NCBI GenBank assembly: GCA_032164245.1
Contig: JAVMKO010000006.1
Location: forward strand, 201,001-265,000
Length of the DNA: 64,000 nt
Direction: 5' to 3'
From: Sternotherus odoratus
Lineage: Eukaryota > Chordata > Testudines > Kinosternidae
The notes beneath the pieces were generated by a model. The model had not been told where the DNA came from, ran no database searches, and saw only the letters and a program-made list of their open reading frames with translations. The translations under genes were made by a program, and so were the position numbers. Below, one piece after another: positions 34,626 to 45,879 of the stretch. Positions within the stretch are counted from its first letter, which is position 1; every line of letters begins with the position of its first letter.

Positions 34626-35124
34626 TTTATATTCGTATTGCCTGCTCTCGAATGCATACACTGACAGGTGCACTGCACACGCAATCTGACTATTCCTCCT
34701 TGCTCTTATGGAATACATCCTGCCAATGAGATGCACACTCTGGCACAAGTCAGCACCCAGTATCTCCACACTCTCTTAACTCCTTCATTCATTACTGGGC
34801 TTACATAGTCATTGTCAAGGGTGCATGTTACTGCTTTTAAATGAGAGGAATCATGACATTTAGCTAAAAAGGGATGGAGCACCCATCCTACAGAACATCG
34901 AATTAGAATGTCTCTGTCTCCACAGCGGTGTCTGCCATCTAGTGTACTGAAGGATAATTATGCTTCTAAGCTCTTAGCTAGAGAGACAGGCTGATAGCAA
35001 AGGAAATACACAACCAATGGAGGGATTTAGACAAACAGCAATTAGTAAAAAAAATGAATTAATCTTTTTCCTGGAAGTGATATACTTCAGGGGCAGCATA
35101 AACCACTTAAACTAACCTATTAAA
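34626..35124. other. Unassigned sequence
   Basis: Nothing recognised. Confidence 0.4.
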
Positions 35125-35430
35125 CATCCAACTAATGATAGTTCCGCCAAGCCTGCATTTCTCTCCAGCTTATCTATCAAAATGTCATGTGGGACTGTGT
35201 CCAAAACCTTGCTGAAGTCCAGGTATACAAAGTCTACTGCATTTCCCCTATCCATCGAATCAATTACACTGTCAAAGAAATAAATCAAGCAGGTTTGGCA
35301 GGATTTGTTCTGGTAAATCCATGGTGGCTGCTAGTGATCACCCCTTTATCCTCCAGGTATTTGCACATTGAAAGTTTTTACATTTCTCTAGTCGCTTCCC
35401 AGGCATCAAGGTCAGGCTGCTATCACGACA
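35125..35430 (-). pseudogene. CR1/L3-like reverse transcriptase fragment
   Basis: The plus-strand words GTGGGACTGTGTCCAAAACC, TGCTGAAGTCCAGGTATACA and AATCCATGGTGGCTGCTAGT are, on the minus strand, the motif A region (YLDFSK-like with TVPH-like) and the preceding block of a CR1-group LINE. It is short and broken. Confidence 0.7.
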
Positions 35431-35814
35431 TGGTGAGTTACATTGGAACTGACAATGTCCTTGCATAAAGCATTGCACAGTAGCATTAGTAAATGCAATC
35501 GGAGTTGAACTGAAGAGGGTATTGGGATTCTGAAGTCAGGCTGAATATTCTTTTTTTAAACAAGTGTTCACAGCTGTTTCCATAACAGATCATCATTAAA
35601 TCTTTCTTAACAGCAATAGAGTTGGTGCTATGAGCTTAGTGAAATATTAAGCCAAAGGGCCATAAACTCATACAACATTAGTAAAATCTGCTACAAGAAC
35701 ATTTAAAAATTAGGCAGAAAATTTTACAGCCTCTCAGCTAAATAGTCTCTCTCTGGCTTCGAATTAAAAATCATAAGTGAGTTTGGGCAGCGACAAGACA
35801 TCTAACTTTTAATA

Positions 35815-35900
35815 TCAGAGGGGTAGCTGTATTAGTCAGGATCTGCAAAAGCAGACGTATTGGAGCATAAGCTTTCATCAGATGCATGCAGACTTTTAAT
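35815..35900 (-). repeat. Penelope-like tail fragment
   Basis: GAGGGGTAGCTGTATTAGTC and GGAGCATAAGCTTTCATCAG with GATGCATGCAGAC are the inverted tail words of the PLE family with the middle deleted. Confidence 0.65.
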
Positions 35901-36295
35901 GTTTTAGCCTGAGTGTGATCTAAATGATTTCTTTTTGAAAATTTGCAAGAAGATGAGATGATACTTCTAGAGCAATAAGAACATAGGAATAGTCCATCTA
36001 GCCCAGTATCCTGTCTTCCAATAGTGGCCAGTGTCAGATGCTTCACAGGGAATGACCAGAACAGGGCAATTTATCAAGTGACCCATCCCCTGTCGTCCAG
36101 TCAGTGTCTTCTGGCAGTCAGTGGGTTAGGGAGGCCCGGAGCATGGGGTTGCATCCCTGACCATGTTGGTTAACAGTCACTGATGGACCTATCCTCCAGG
36201 AACTTGACTAATTATTTTTTAACCCAATTATACAACTGAACTTCAAAACATCCCCTGGTTGACTGTACATTGTGTGAAGAAATACTTCCTTTTCT

Positions 36296-36423
36296 GTTGC
36301 ATCCGACGAAGTGGGTATTAGCCCATGAAAGCTTATGCTTCAATACTTAAGTTAGTCTTTAAGGTGCCACAAGGCTCTTTGTTACTTCTGCTATTCCAGA
36401 CTAACACAGCTACCTCTCTGATT
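36296..36423 (+). mobile_element. PLE tail insertion in CR1
   Basis: This 128-bp piece is a PLE 3' tail from TTGCATCCGACGAAGTGGG to AGCTACCTCTCTGATT. It is flanked by an 11-bp TSD, CTTCCTTTTCT, at 36285-36295 and 36424-36434. It repeats the hammerhead-like block with GAAA at 36327-36330. Such short copies arise by early 5' truncation. Confidence 0.9.
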
Positions 36424-37913
36424 CTTCCTTTTCTTTGTTTTAAACCAGCTGCCTATTAATTTCATTTGGTGACCCCTAGTTTTTGTGTTATGAGAAAGAG
36501 CAAATAACACTTCCTTATTTACTTTCTCTACACTAGTCATGATTTTATAGACCTCTCTCATATTCCCCGTACTGCCCTCCACCCCCATTGTCTCTTTTCT
36601 AAGCAGGACAGTCTCAGGCTTTTAATGTCTGCTCATGTGGAAGCTGTTCCAAACCCCTCAGCACTTTTATTGCCTTTCTCTGTGCTTTTTCCAATTCTAT
36701 TTATCTTTTTTGAGATGGGGCAACTGGACCTGCACACAGTATTCAAGGTGTTGGCATACCATGGATTTATGTAGTGTCATTATGATATTTTCTGTCTTAT
36801 TATCTATCCCTTTTGTAGTGATTCACAACATTCTGTTCGCTTTTTTGACTGTCAATGCACATCGAGTGGATGATTTCAGAGAACAATCCACACTGACTCC
36901 AAGATCTCTTTCTTGAGTGGTAACAGCTAATTTAGACTCCATCATTTTGTATTTATAGTTGGGATTATGTTTTCCAATGTGCATTTATCAACACTGAATT
37001 TCATCTGCCATTTTGTTGCCCAGTCACCCAGTTTTCTGAAATCCCTTTGTAACTCTTTGCAGTCTGCTTTGGATTTAACTATCTTGAGTAATTTTGTATC
37101 ATTTGAAAACTTTGCCCCTCACTGTTTCCCCCTTTTTCTGGATAATTTCTGAATATGTTGAAATGTTCTGATCACAGTACAGATCCTTAGGGGACCCTGC
37201 TATTTACTTCTCTCCACTGTGAGAAAACACCATTTATTCCTAGCCCTTGATTCCTGTCTTGTAAGCAGTTACTTTTCCACTTATCCCATGACCTGCTTAC
37301 TTTGCTTAAGAGCCTTTGGTGAAGGACAATCTCAAAGGCTTTCAGAAAAAGTCCACGTAAACTATATCCATTGGATTACCCTCATCCACATGTTTGTTGA
37401 CTCCACCTCAAAGAATTCTAATAGGAATGATTTCCCTTTACAAAAGCCATGTTGACTCTTCTCTAACGTACTGTGTTCATCTAGTTTCAGCCACTGTGCC
37501 TGGTATTGAAGTTAAGCTCCAGAGGTGATCTTGGCACTTACAGGCCAGTAAGCCTGTTTTAAAAAAATGTGACATTAGCAATCTGCCAGTGAGCTGGATC
37601 AGAGGCTAATTTAAGTGACAGGTGACATACCACAGTTAGAGGTTCTGTAATTTCTTATCTGAAGTCCTTCAGAACTCTTGGTGGAATATCATATGGTCTT
37701 GATACAATTTGATATCTGAGGTCTTGGTGACTTATTACTGTTTAAATTATAATTTTTTTCCAAAACCATCTCTACTGACACGTCAATCTGGGACAGTAAC
37801 ATTTGTCACCTAAAAAGAATGGCTCAGGTGTAAGAATCTCTCTCACATCCTCTGCAGTGAAGACCAATGTGAAGAATTCATTTAGCTTCTCTGCAATGGC
37901 CTTCTCTTATTAG

Positions 37914-38085
37914 GAATCAGAGAGGTAGCCGTGTTAGTCTGGAATAGCAGAGGTAACAAAGTCCTGTGGCACCTTAAAGACTAACTATAAAGTTTTGAAG
38001 CATGAGCTTTCGTGGGTATTAGCCCACGAAAGCTCATGCTTCAAAACTTTATAGTTAGTCTTTAAGGTGCCACAGGACTTTGTTA
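37914..38085. mobile_element. PLE tail insertion in inverted, palindromic form
   Basis: The segment starts as the reverse complement of the PLE tail (AATCAGAGAGGTAGCCGTGT ...), reaches the stem II block, and turns into the direct tail. A 14-bp TSD, CCTTCTCTTATTAG, lies at 37900-37913 and 38086-38099. It is therefore one insertion event, with an inversion that happened during or before integration. Confidence 0.9.
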
Positions 38086-38088
38086 CCT
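37951..38088. repeat. Perfect 66-bp inverted repeat with 6-nt loop
   Basis: The arms 37951-38016 and 38023-38088 are identical reverse complements; the loop is TATTAG. The turn sits at GTGGG...CCCAC, which is stem II of the hammerhead-like motif. The last three bases of the right arm come from the TSD. Confidence 0.95.
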
Positions 38089-38159
38089 TCTCTTATTAGA
38101 GTACTCTTTTAGCACTCTGATCTCCAGTGGCCCACTGGTTGTTTAGCAAACTTCCTGCT

Positions 38160-38345
38160 GTGGGGTTTTAGATGTTGCTTGTAATTATTAGGACTGGGGG
38201 ACTGTAGGACAGGAAACAGGAAGGAGGGGGGAGGAGTTGAGCCAAGCCTGAATTAGAGTTACAGAGGGGTGCAGCAGCAGCTCTCTAACAAAGTTTCACT
38301 GTTGTTAAATAAAGTCTGTTTATCAACCTTGCCTGCTTGATACAA
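38160..38345 (+). mobile_element. Short insertion of unknown class, possibly a small LTR
   Basis: The CR1 sequence is interrupted between two copies of TTCCTGCT (38152-38159 and 38346-38353). The 186-bp insert starts GTGGGGTTTTAG and ends TTGATACAA; one T more on the left would give TG at the start. AATAAA lies at 38308-38313, followed by GTCTGTTTATC. The polyadenylation signal and size fit a small LTR, but a 7-8 bp duplication and a non-CA end do not fit well. Confidence 0.55.
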
Positions 38346-39005
38346 TTCCTGCTTCTGCTGTACTTAAAAAAATGTTGTTAGTTTTTGAGTCTTTTGCTAG
38401 TTACTCTTCATATTCTTCTTTGACCCGCCTCATTTATTTTTACAATTTATTTGCCAGTTTATGCTCTTTTCTATTATTCTAAGTAGGATTTACCTTCCAA
38501 GTTTTAAAGGATGTCTTTTTTGTCTCTAACTGCCTCATTTACTCTATTGTTTAGTAATGGTGGCATTTTTGGTCCCCTTATTGGTTTTTTTTTTTTGGCT
38601 GTACATTTAGTTTGAGTCTCTATTATGCCGGTTTTAAAAAGTTTCCATGTAGCTTGAAGGCATTTCACTCTTGTGACTGTTCTTTTTAATTTCTGTTTAA
38701 CCAGCTGCCTCATTTTTGTGATGTTCCCCCTTTTGAAGTGAAATGCGATGGTGGTGGCATTCTCCAACTCATCCTGAGATGCCATGTACCTAGACAATAT
38801 GGGGATAGTTTAAATAATTTAAGTAATAATCTCCCACTGAGGTTTCTGTTTTTGTAGCCTCGCTAATCTCCCTGAGTATTTCAAAGTCAGTCACCATCCT
38901 GGTCAGATGGTCGATAGTGTATTCCTATTGCTATACTCGTATTATTCAAGCACTGAATTTCTATCCATATAGATTTTATTGCCAGTGTTCTCTCCTTCTG
39001 ATTTT

Positions 39006-39599
39006 ACTTTTATGGTTCACAGTCCTGCAGGATGACAAATTAAAAGTAAGTCCTCCCCTCCCAGGGGACAGTGGAGAATGGAAGTGCTGGGTCACTTCAG
39101 TGAGTCCATGGAACTGGACTAAGATATGAGCGTACTGTCAGAGAACCTGGAAGGCAAATCCAGCCTCGCACAGCATGTGAGCCTGCTGGAGTAGAGTCAG
39201 GTTTGTGGGAAGAGAGACAATAGAATGGGTGTCACAGGACCATGGTATCAGAGCCACTTTCAGCACAGCACATGCCCTGTGCCAGAGCCAGCCTCCATGC
39301 AGTGCCTCAGGAAACACCTTCCAGGAGCTAAGGGTTCTCTGGATCACCCCTTGTCTATTCAGCAACAATGTCAGCAGCGAACAGACAGATTAGTGAGCCA
39401 CAGCTCCCTCTGAATGAAGCTGAATTAACATCAACAATTGCATCTTTCCTGCTTTTGTTCAGAATTATTCCAGTTCTGTTCCTAACAACGCATCTCTGCT
39501 ATGCACTGTGGGAGAGTCAACTTACTGCTGGAGAGTCCCCTTTTACCTGGGCCTGGCATAGCAGTAGCAGGCTCTTCTCCTCTACCTTCCTGCTGACAG
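39006..39599. other. Unassigned sequence
   Basis: No motif recognised. Overlapping short frames at 39205-39413 are in two frames of the same strand and not credible as genes. Confidence 0.4.
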
Positions 39600-40045
39600 C
39601 TGCTCCAACCTGGTCTGCCTCTTCTCATGAATCAGTGCTCCAGCCACGTCATGTGTAGTCCCACCCCTTCTGGAATAACAAAGTCCAAAACAAGTCTGAC
39701 CCCTCCATCCAGTCTGCTGGCTTGACTGTGGCCCCAGAGGTTCATACACCTTTTCTCAGGGCTTCCAGACAGTCATATCCCCTTCACAGAGGCTTCATGT
39801 CACCTTCCCAGGGGCTGGTAGGGGAGCACTGGCCTGCCCTCTACACTGGGTCCCAGGGCAGGGACCCTAGGACAGGCAATCCAGGGTCACTCCACCAGAT
39901 TCCTTGCTGCTGCTACCTCTGGCCTTCTTCCTCCCCTTACAAGAACCTTCCTTTTTCCTGCAGGTCTCTTCACTCCCTACTAACAACCTTCCTCTGTTAT
40001 AGCACCACTAGCCCCTCCCAAGCTGGCTTTCATCATTAATTAGGT
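39600..40045 (-). repeat. LTR-derived sequence, related to 11155-11737
   Basis: GGCCTGCCCTCTACACTGGG and CAGGGCAGGGACCCTAGGAC match a block in the solo LTR at 11255-11300, in the same direction. Its ends cannot be placed. Confidence 0.45.
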
Positions 40046-40355
40046 TTGGAAAACCCTCCAGATACAACCTCGCAAGCCTACATTCAACTTTCCGACACCT
40101 GTATGGGGTAGTGCCCCCCATTCATGGAGTCAATAGTCATGTGTTTGCTCTCCACTCATTTCTCTCCCACAAGGAACAATCGCTGCTAACTGCTCAGCAC
40201 TGGGACATGCACACAAACCTTTAGATGACAAAGTCAATAATGTGCTGGAAAATCTTGCAATCTAAAATGTTTGCTCAACTGGGGAGCTGTCTATGCTACA
40301 TGCACATCATCTTTTTCTCTGAAATAGCCTACATGGATGAAATAAATATGCAATA

Positions 40356-40855
40356 CAGTAAACCCTCGATTTAACGGACCTCGATTTAACGGACTTCGGA
40401 TGCAACGGACAAAATTTCTGAGCAAGCTGATGCATTCCTGATCCATTTCTGGCGGGCTGGCTGCCGGATCCCGGCTGCAGCCTGGGTCATGGGAGCAGGC
40501 GGGCTGGCTGCCAGCTCCCGGCTGCCGCCCGGGTCCAGGGAGCGGGCAAGCTGGCTCCCACCTGCGGGCGGGCTGCTGGCTCCTGCCTGCGGGAGGGCTG
40601 CCGACTGCCGCCCGGGTCCCAGCAGCCGGGACCCGGGCGGGCTGGTTGACAGCTCCCGGCAGCCGGGACCTGGGCAAGCTGGCTGACGGGTCCCGGCTGC
40701 CGCCCGGGTCCCAGCAGCGGTCGGGCTGTGGAGCTGCCGCCCCAACCCTGTGGCAGGCAGGCTGCTGCTCCGACAGCTCGTTCATTTTTTTTTTTATTAA
40801 ATAACGGACTTTTTCATTTAACGGACACCCCTCACCCGAATTAGTCCGTTAAATG
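40356..40855. mobile_element. Tigger/pogo-like non-autonomous DNA transposon, right end incomplete
   Basis: It starts after a TA dinucleotide with CAGTAAACCCTCGATTTAAC GGAC (in two pieces); the segment CTCGATTTAACGGAC is duplicated in tandem. The right end gives only AGTCCGTTAAAT, the inverse of the inner part of the left end, and then leaves the element. Between them lies a GC-rich minisatellite (40440-40770) with GGGCTGGCTGCC and CCGCCCGGGTCC words. The TA target and the AACGGAC ends fit the Tigger/pogo group. Minus-strand frames of 164 and 119 residues over it are repeat translations. Confidence 0.65.
40440..40770. repeat. GC-rich minisatellite in the Tigger-like element
   Basis: Repeats of about 50-60 bp built of GCGGGCTGGCTGCCAGCTCC, CCGGCTGCC and GCCCGGGTCCCAGCAGC, imperfect, five or six units. 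Confidence 0.75.
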
Positions 40856-40865
40856 TATTTTGATT

Positions 40866-42650
40866 CTTCAGCGGCTCATTCAAAGAATTTCCCTGTGTAG
40901 GTTTAAAATGCCCATTTTTCTATGTTCTATTTCCTTAATATCAGTAAGATATGCTGCACACTGTGGTCCCATCTGTTCTGCCATAGGTGATAGGAGTATA
41001 GTTGCCTCAGAAATGCTCAAATGTTCAATAAGGTGGTTAGGCAGATGTCTGAGTTCCTTAGATTTTTAAAATTTCCTGCCAGTTATGCACAGACACTTCC
41101 TGAAGACGTGTGGATGCGAAGTAATTTTAGTAGTAAATAAAGTTGTACATGTCAATGTAAGTCTCACACTATTCAGTGGAGAATGTGCAGTGACAATAGA
41201 GTGTCTAAAATGTACAGGATGTTTCCCTTTTTATACTGCATGCCTGCAGGAAGACAGGCATTCCCATGTTAAAATCTGCTGCATTTATGTGTCTGTCCAT
41301 TTGTTGAAGGCTTTGGAAGTAGTTTTGCATTCAGCCATCATCACCGCTAAAGAAAAGTGGGAATGAAAGTTATTCATTCATTTCCACCTGGATCGCCTAA
41401 GATAAAAGTGAGGCACTGCGAGGCAGCGTGCCATTGATCTGCCTCTCCAAAGCCAGAACACCACTGGGATCGATTAAACAAACTACATTACTTACAGGAC
41501 TGCAGAGATAGGGATCCAGGTTTGGTTTGCAATCCATCCCAGTAATGGACAAGCACTGGCACATTCCTTCAGGTACAGGCAATCTTCTTAAAAATGGGGG
41601 CCTATTTAAACATTGCTGGAACTGCCAAATGTATATGGAGCCTAATGGGACTTTTGCCATTAACTTCAATAGGAATGAGAATAGGTCCTTTAAAATCATA
41701 AGGAATTTGTACCCACACACTGGTATGTGTTGTCACCTAGAATGGGCATTCATATTCTGCCCTGTGGATCTGGCTGATGTTCCACTCAGTCATGAGTCAC
41801 TTTGACCACCTAATTAGCAAGTTGTCAGTGCTATAGACTTTTCAGCATTTCTGCTGGTGTCAGGTTGATAAAGATTACAATAAAATGCTGTTGAGCACTT
41901 GTTCAGAAATGTGAGAAATGCCTTTTATATTGACACTGCCAGTGGATGACCCTTTGCAACTGTATGGAATACCTGAACATTACAGGGAAAACATGTCCGG
42001 GTAAACCCAGGCTGACATAGCAGCTTCTATGTGAAGTTTTGCTCTGTGCAATGCCCACTTGCAATGCCTTGATTCCCTCTCACTGTGTCTCGTGAGATTA
42101 GAGAAGGGTGCAGTACACTATTACTTTGTGTGACACACATCACATGCTGCCAGTTATCCATGAAAATCTAGTTGATTGAGAATTACATGCCATCCAGAAC
42201 ACCAGTGAATACAATACTGAAATTCCACCCAGCACATGAAATCCTCTCAAATAATCTTGTTTGGGGTTTGCAGAAAATCAGCTAGTTCCCCTGATGTATG
42301 CTACTTCTCCATCAACTGAAATAAAACAGGAGAGGAGGAAAGACAAGTATATGGGCAACTGACTAAGGAACACTTAACAGACTGGTATAAATTCTAGGAT
42401 TTTTTAATCAAAATTGGCTCTGCTCATTTGGCCCTTGTAATTTAGTGTGTTTGACAGAACAGCTGAATTTTTTATAGGATGAGCATATTTCTGGGAATTT
42501 ATTATACTAGCAAAATAGCTTTGTACTTAGTGAATGAGCTGGAATGACACCTGTGAACATGTCATGAATAAATTTATTAAGCGTATGCTTCACTATTATG
42601 GAAGCAAAAACTCTTCCTGCAAGTAACACCTTGATCATATCATTCACCTC
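40866..42650. other. Unassigned sequence; old repeat tail near 41600-41700
   Basis: GGGACTTTTGCCATTAACTT followed by CAATAGGAATGAG resembles the conserved 3' region of an old LINE/SINE family. The rest holds no motif that I recognise. Confidence 0.4.
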
Positions 42651-42860
42651 AGGGTGGACTGATTTCAAATCAGAGCAATTTAAATCACCAAGTGGAAAGC
42701 CTAGATTTTAATCAACTTTCTCATTTGTACTTCAGTTATTTTCTAAAGAAAGGGGTTGGTATAATTGGTTGGTATAATCAATAAACATGTTAATTGTACA
42801 TCTATTTGCTACTAAAATGGTACACTATAAATTTATATATTTATTTAAGCAATTATATCT
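42651..42860. repeat. AT-rich MITE-like sequence, left part
   Basis: CAGGGTGGACTGATTTCAAA at 42651 looks like the terminus of a hAT-type MITE. The AT-rich sequence after it runs up to the Helitron-like copy C, and related-looking AT-rich sequence resumes beyond it at 44737. The right terminus was not found. Confidence 0.4.
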
Positions 42861-43154
42861 ATATATATAAAAGTCAAGTGGTGTATGTATGTGTGTATGT
42901 ATGTATGTATGTACGTATGACTGCGAACTCCTCCCGCACCGTTTGAGCCAGAGACTTGAAATTTGGTACAGTGAGGGGTCTTGGGGTCTAGATGCTGGTA
43001 AGGGTCGAAAAATTTTCGGATCTCACCTCTGACGCCCCCCAGGGGTGAAAGTCTTTCAGGGCCAATCACATCGGCTGGGCGGTTAGGTGGTGATGATGTC
43101 ATAATACCCCCCTCCAACAGACACCTCACTCGCTCAGCTCACCCCTCCCTCCTC

Positions 43155-43320
43155 CAACGGAACCCCGGAGATCCCTCAGTTCTCTGCCCCTCCCCCGTCC
43201 CAACGGAACCCCGGAGATCCCTCCGTTCTCTGCCCCTCCCCCCTCCCCCCTCCCAACGGAACCCCGGAGAGCCCTCAGTTCTCTGCCCCTCCCACCTCAA
43301 CCCCGGACTCCATCAGCTCT
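43155..43320. repeat. 45-bp minisatellite, four units
   Basis: The same GGAACCCCGGAGATC core as in copy A, only four units, the last diverged. Confidence 0.9.
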
Positions 43321-43382
43321 GTGCCCCCCCCCCCCACCTGCGAAGGTCCCCGGAATCCCTCGGCTCTGGGCCCCCTCCCCGC

Positions 43383-44700
43383 CTGCGACGGATCTGAGTT
43401 GGGTTTGGTGGGACGGTAAGTGAGGTGGGGGTGTCGGGTTCGGTCGGGGGGGTGAGGTGGGGGTGTTGGGGTTGGTCAGGGGGTGTTGCGGTTGGTGGGG
43501 GGGTGAGGTGGGGGTGTTGGGTTTGCTTGGGGGGGTGAGGTGGGGGTGTCGGGTTTGGTCGGGGGGTAAGTGAGCCGGGGGGGTGTCGGGGTTGGTCTGG
43601 GGGGGTGGGAAGGTGTCGGGGGGGTGAGGGGTGTGGTGTGGGTGTTGGGTTTGGTCTGGGGGGGGGAAGGTGTTGGGGTGGGTGCCCAGACCAAACCCGA
43701 CACCCCCCCCCGGCTCACTTACCCCCCGACCAAACCCGACACCGCCACCTCATCCCCCCACCAACCGCAACACCCCCTGACCAACCCCAACACCCACCCC
43801 TCACCCCTCACCCACCCCAACACCTTCCCACCCCCCCAGACCAAACCCGACACCCCCTGGCTCACTTACCCCCCGACCGAACCTGACACCCCCACCTCAC
43901 CCCCCCCACACCAATCGCAACACCCCCAGACAAAACCTGACACCCCCCGGCTCACTTACCCCCCGACCGAACCCGACACTCCCACCTCACCCCCCCAAGC
44001 AAACCCGACACCCCCACCTCACCCCCCCACCAACCACAACACCCCCTGACCAACCCCAACACCCACACCTCACCCCTCACCCACCACGACACCTTCCCAC
44101 CCCCCCAGACCAAACCCGACACCCCCCCGGCTCACTTACCCCCGACCGAACCCGACACCCCTACCTCATCCCCCCAAGCAAACCTGACACCCCCACCTCA
44201 ACCCCCCACCAACCGCAACACCCCCTGACCAACCGCAACACTCACCCCTCACCCACCCCAACACCTTCCCACCCCCCCAGACCAAACCCTACACCCCCCG
44301 GCTCACTTACCCCCCGACCAAACCCGACAACCCCACCTGACCCCCCCAAGCAAACCCAACACCCCCACCTGACCCCCCGACCAAACCCGACCCCCCCCCC
44401 GGCTCACGGTGCACTGTGTAGCACACAGATTATTAAATACACTGTTCGGTCGGGGGGTGAGGTGGGGGTGTCAGGTTTGCTCAGGGAGTGAGGTGGGGGT
44501 GTCGGGTTTGGTCGGGGGGTGAGGTGGGGGTGTTGGGTTTGTTTTGGGGGGTCAGGTGGGGTTGTCGGGTTTGGTCGGGGGGTAAGTGAGCCGGGGGGTC
44601 TTGGGGTTGGTCGGGGGGGTGGGAAGATGTCAGGGTGGGTGAAGGGTGGGTGTTGGGGTTGGTCAGGGGGTGTCAACTGTCTGCCCCCTCCCCACCTCCG
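43383..44700. repeat. G-rich / C-rich / G-rich inverted array
   Basis: Units of about 31 bp with GGGGGTGTCGGGTTTGGTC and GGTGAGGT occupy 43400-43690 on the plus strand. From 43690 to 44400 the same units appear as their reverse complement (CCAAACCCGACACCCCC). From 44445 to 44690 they are again in plus orientation. Open frames here (159 residues at 43570-44049 and others) are repeat translations. Confidence 0.9.
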
Positions 44701-44736
44701 ACTGACCCGAGCAACGCCGGGCACTTATGCTAGTAG

Positions 44737-45879
44737 ATTAATATTTTCAGATCCTCATCCATGGTACATTTTTAGTATGTTAGAAAATGGTGAAGAAAAT
44801 ATTGCTTATTTACTAGATAATTAATTTTCTGCTACAGTTTGTGTCAAACTGGATGGTGACTAGAATTTAATTAAACACATAACACAATATACAATTTATT
44901 TTTATGACACAAAACATCCTTAAATGTTTTGGACACACAAACTTCTCTCATCAGAACATGTTTCACATTTATAACTAAGTGATTTATTTAAAGGAGCACA
45001 GGGATTAACTATAGTCAGTTAATTAAACTGATTATTTCAGGTCAGCCTCTGAAAATTTTCAAATATGTCTAAGTGAAAGTGACTGGAGCTTACATTTCTA
45101 CTCACCAAAGTCTCTTGAAAGTGAGACAAGAGTCTCAAAAATTACTTACGCTGTCCTTCAAACTTTTAAAACAAGTAGATCTCAACGCCTCCCTCCTTAT
45201 TTTTATTCATACACTGGATTAGAAAGCCATGTTTTCCTATTTGTTCAACTTCCAAATGATTTCTCAACTTTGAATTCATTAGTCCAAATAAAGAAAATGT
45301 TCTATGCCTGCAGAAGAGTATAGCTTGTAACTAATAAAATAATTTATTATAAGAGCTAGATATAAGGGATTAATACCTGATAGGTAATAGGTAAAACCTT
45401 TAGGGTTTAAATGCATGAAACCTACAGGTTTAGGACAAATTAGGCTTTAGGATTTAGGTTAAATTGGCCATAATATAAAGATAAGTTTGTATAAGTAAAT
45501 TAGTAATAAATTTGCAGAGTTTGTATCTATGTTTGTATGCTGTTTTAAAAATAATTGCTCAGTTTGGATAATAATGGATAATATCAGCGATCAGTAGACC
45601 CCACGAGATGTTCATGGGTAGCTGGGGTGAAACGTTAGAGACTTCCTTAAAGTAACTGCATATTACTGTGGTGGTAAGGTGAAATAAATGTTAATAAATT
45701 AAAAGAAACTATCCAGGTGGCCTATTAGCTGAAAAGTCCCCCAATTCTACCAGGATGACACTCCCAAAGATTGGCATCTGGGGCTCAACCCTCCAGCATA
45801 TTAATGAGCTTTGGTGGGCATATGGATAACTTAGTATAAATAGGGCCTCACATGTGTCTGGAGATCATTGAATAGAATT
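44737..45879. other. Unassigned AT-rich sequence
   Basis: Possibly the continuation of the MITE-like repeat at 42651 (44737-45330). 45360-45480 contains the words AGGTTTAGG and TTTAGGATTTAGGTTAAATT in a loose repeat. No gene seen. Confidence 0.35.

Larger units (their letters stand above)
35975..39005 (-). mobile_element. CR1 LINE, 5'-truncated, with three secondary insertions
   Basis: The 3' end lies near 35975 (AAGAACATAGGAATAGTCC). Upstream on the minus strand come the polymerase C-terminus (36588-36391: REVYKIMTSVEKVNKEVLF), a broken polymerase (to about 37870), and the linker frame 38797-38504 (ASQDELENATTIAFHFKRGN ... RGPKMPPLLNNRVNEAV). A trace of the endonuclease ends near 39005. PLE-derived pieces entered at 36296-36423 and 37914-38085, and a third segment at 38160-38345. 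Confidence 0.85.
42861..44732 (+). mobile_element. Helitron-like element, copy C, both ends present
   Basis: The left end is CTATATATATAAAAGTCAAG with a TATG tract; the exact first base is hidden in the TA repeat. The conserved block is at 42920-43110. The right end is CCCGAGCAACGCCGGGC, a hairpin, then ACTTATG and CTAG (44729-44732) with T next. A 3' hairpin followed by CTRR and T, and the lack of a visible TSD, match rolling-circle Helitron/Helentron elements. It has no coding capacity. The interior is all tandem repeat. Confidence 0.7.

Noticed and set aside
40291..40785. Minus-strand frames of 164 and 119 residues
   Set aside because: They cover the minisatellite of the Tigger-like element in two phases; no motif.
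43570..44049. 159-residue Pro/Thr/His-rich frame
   Set aside because: It runs across the point where the G-rich array changes strand and is only repeat translation.
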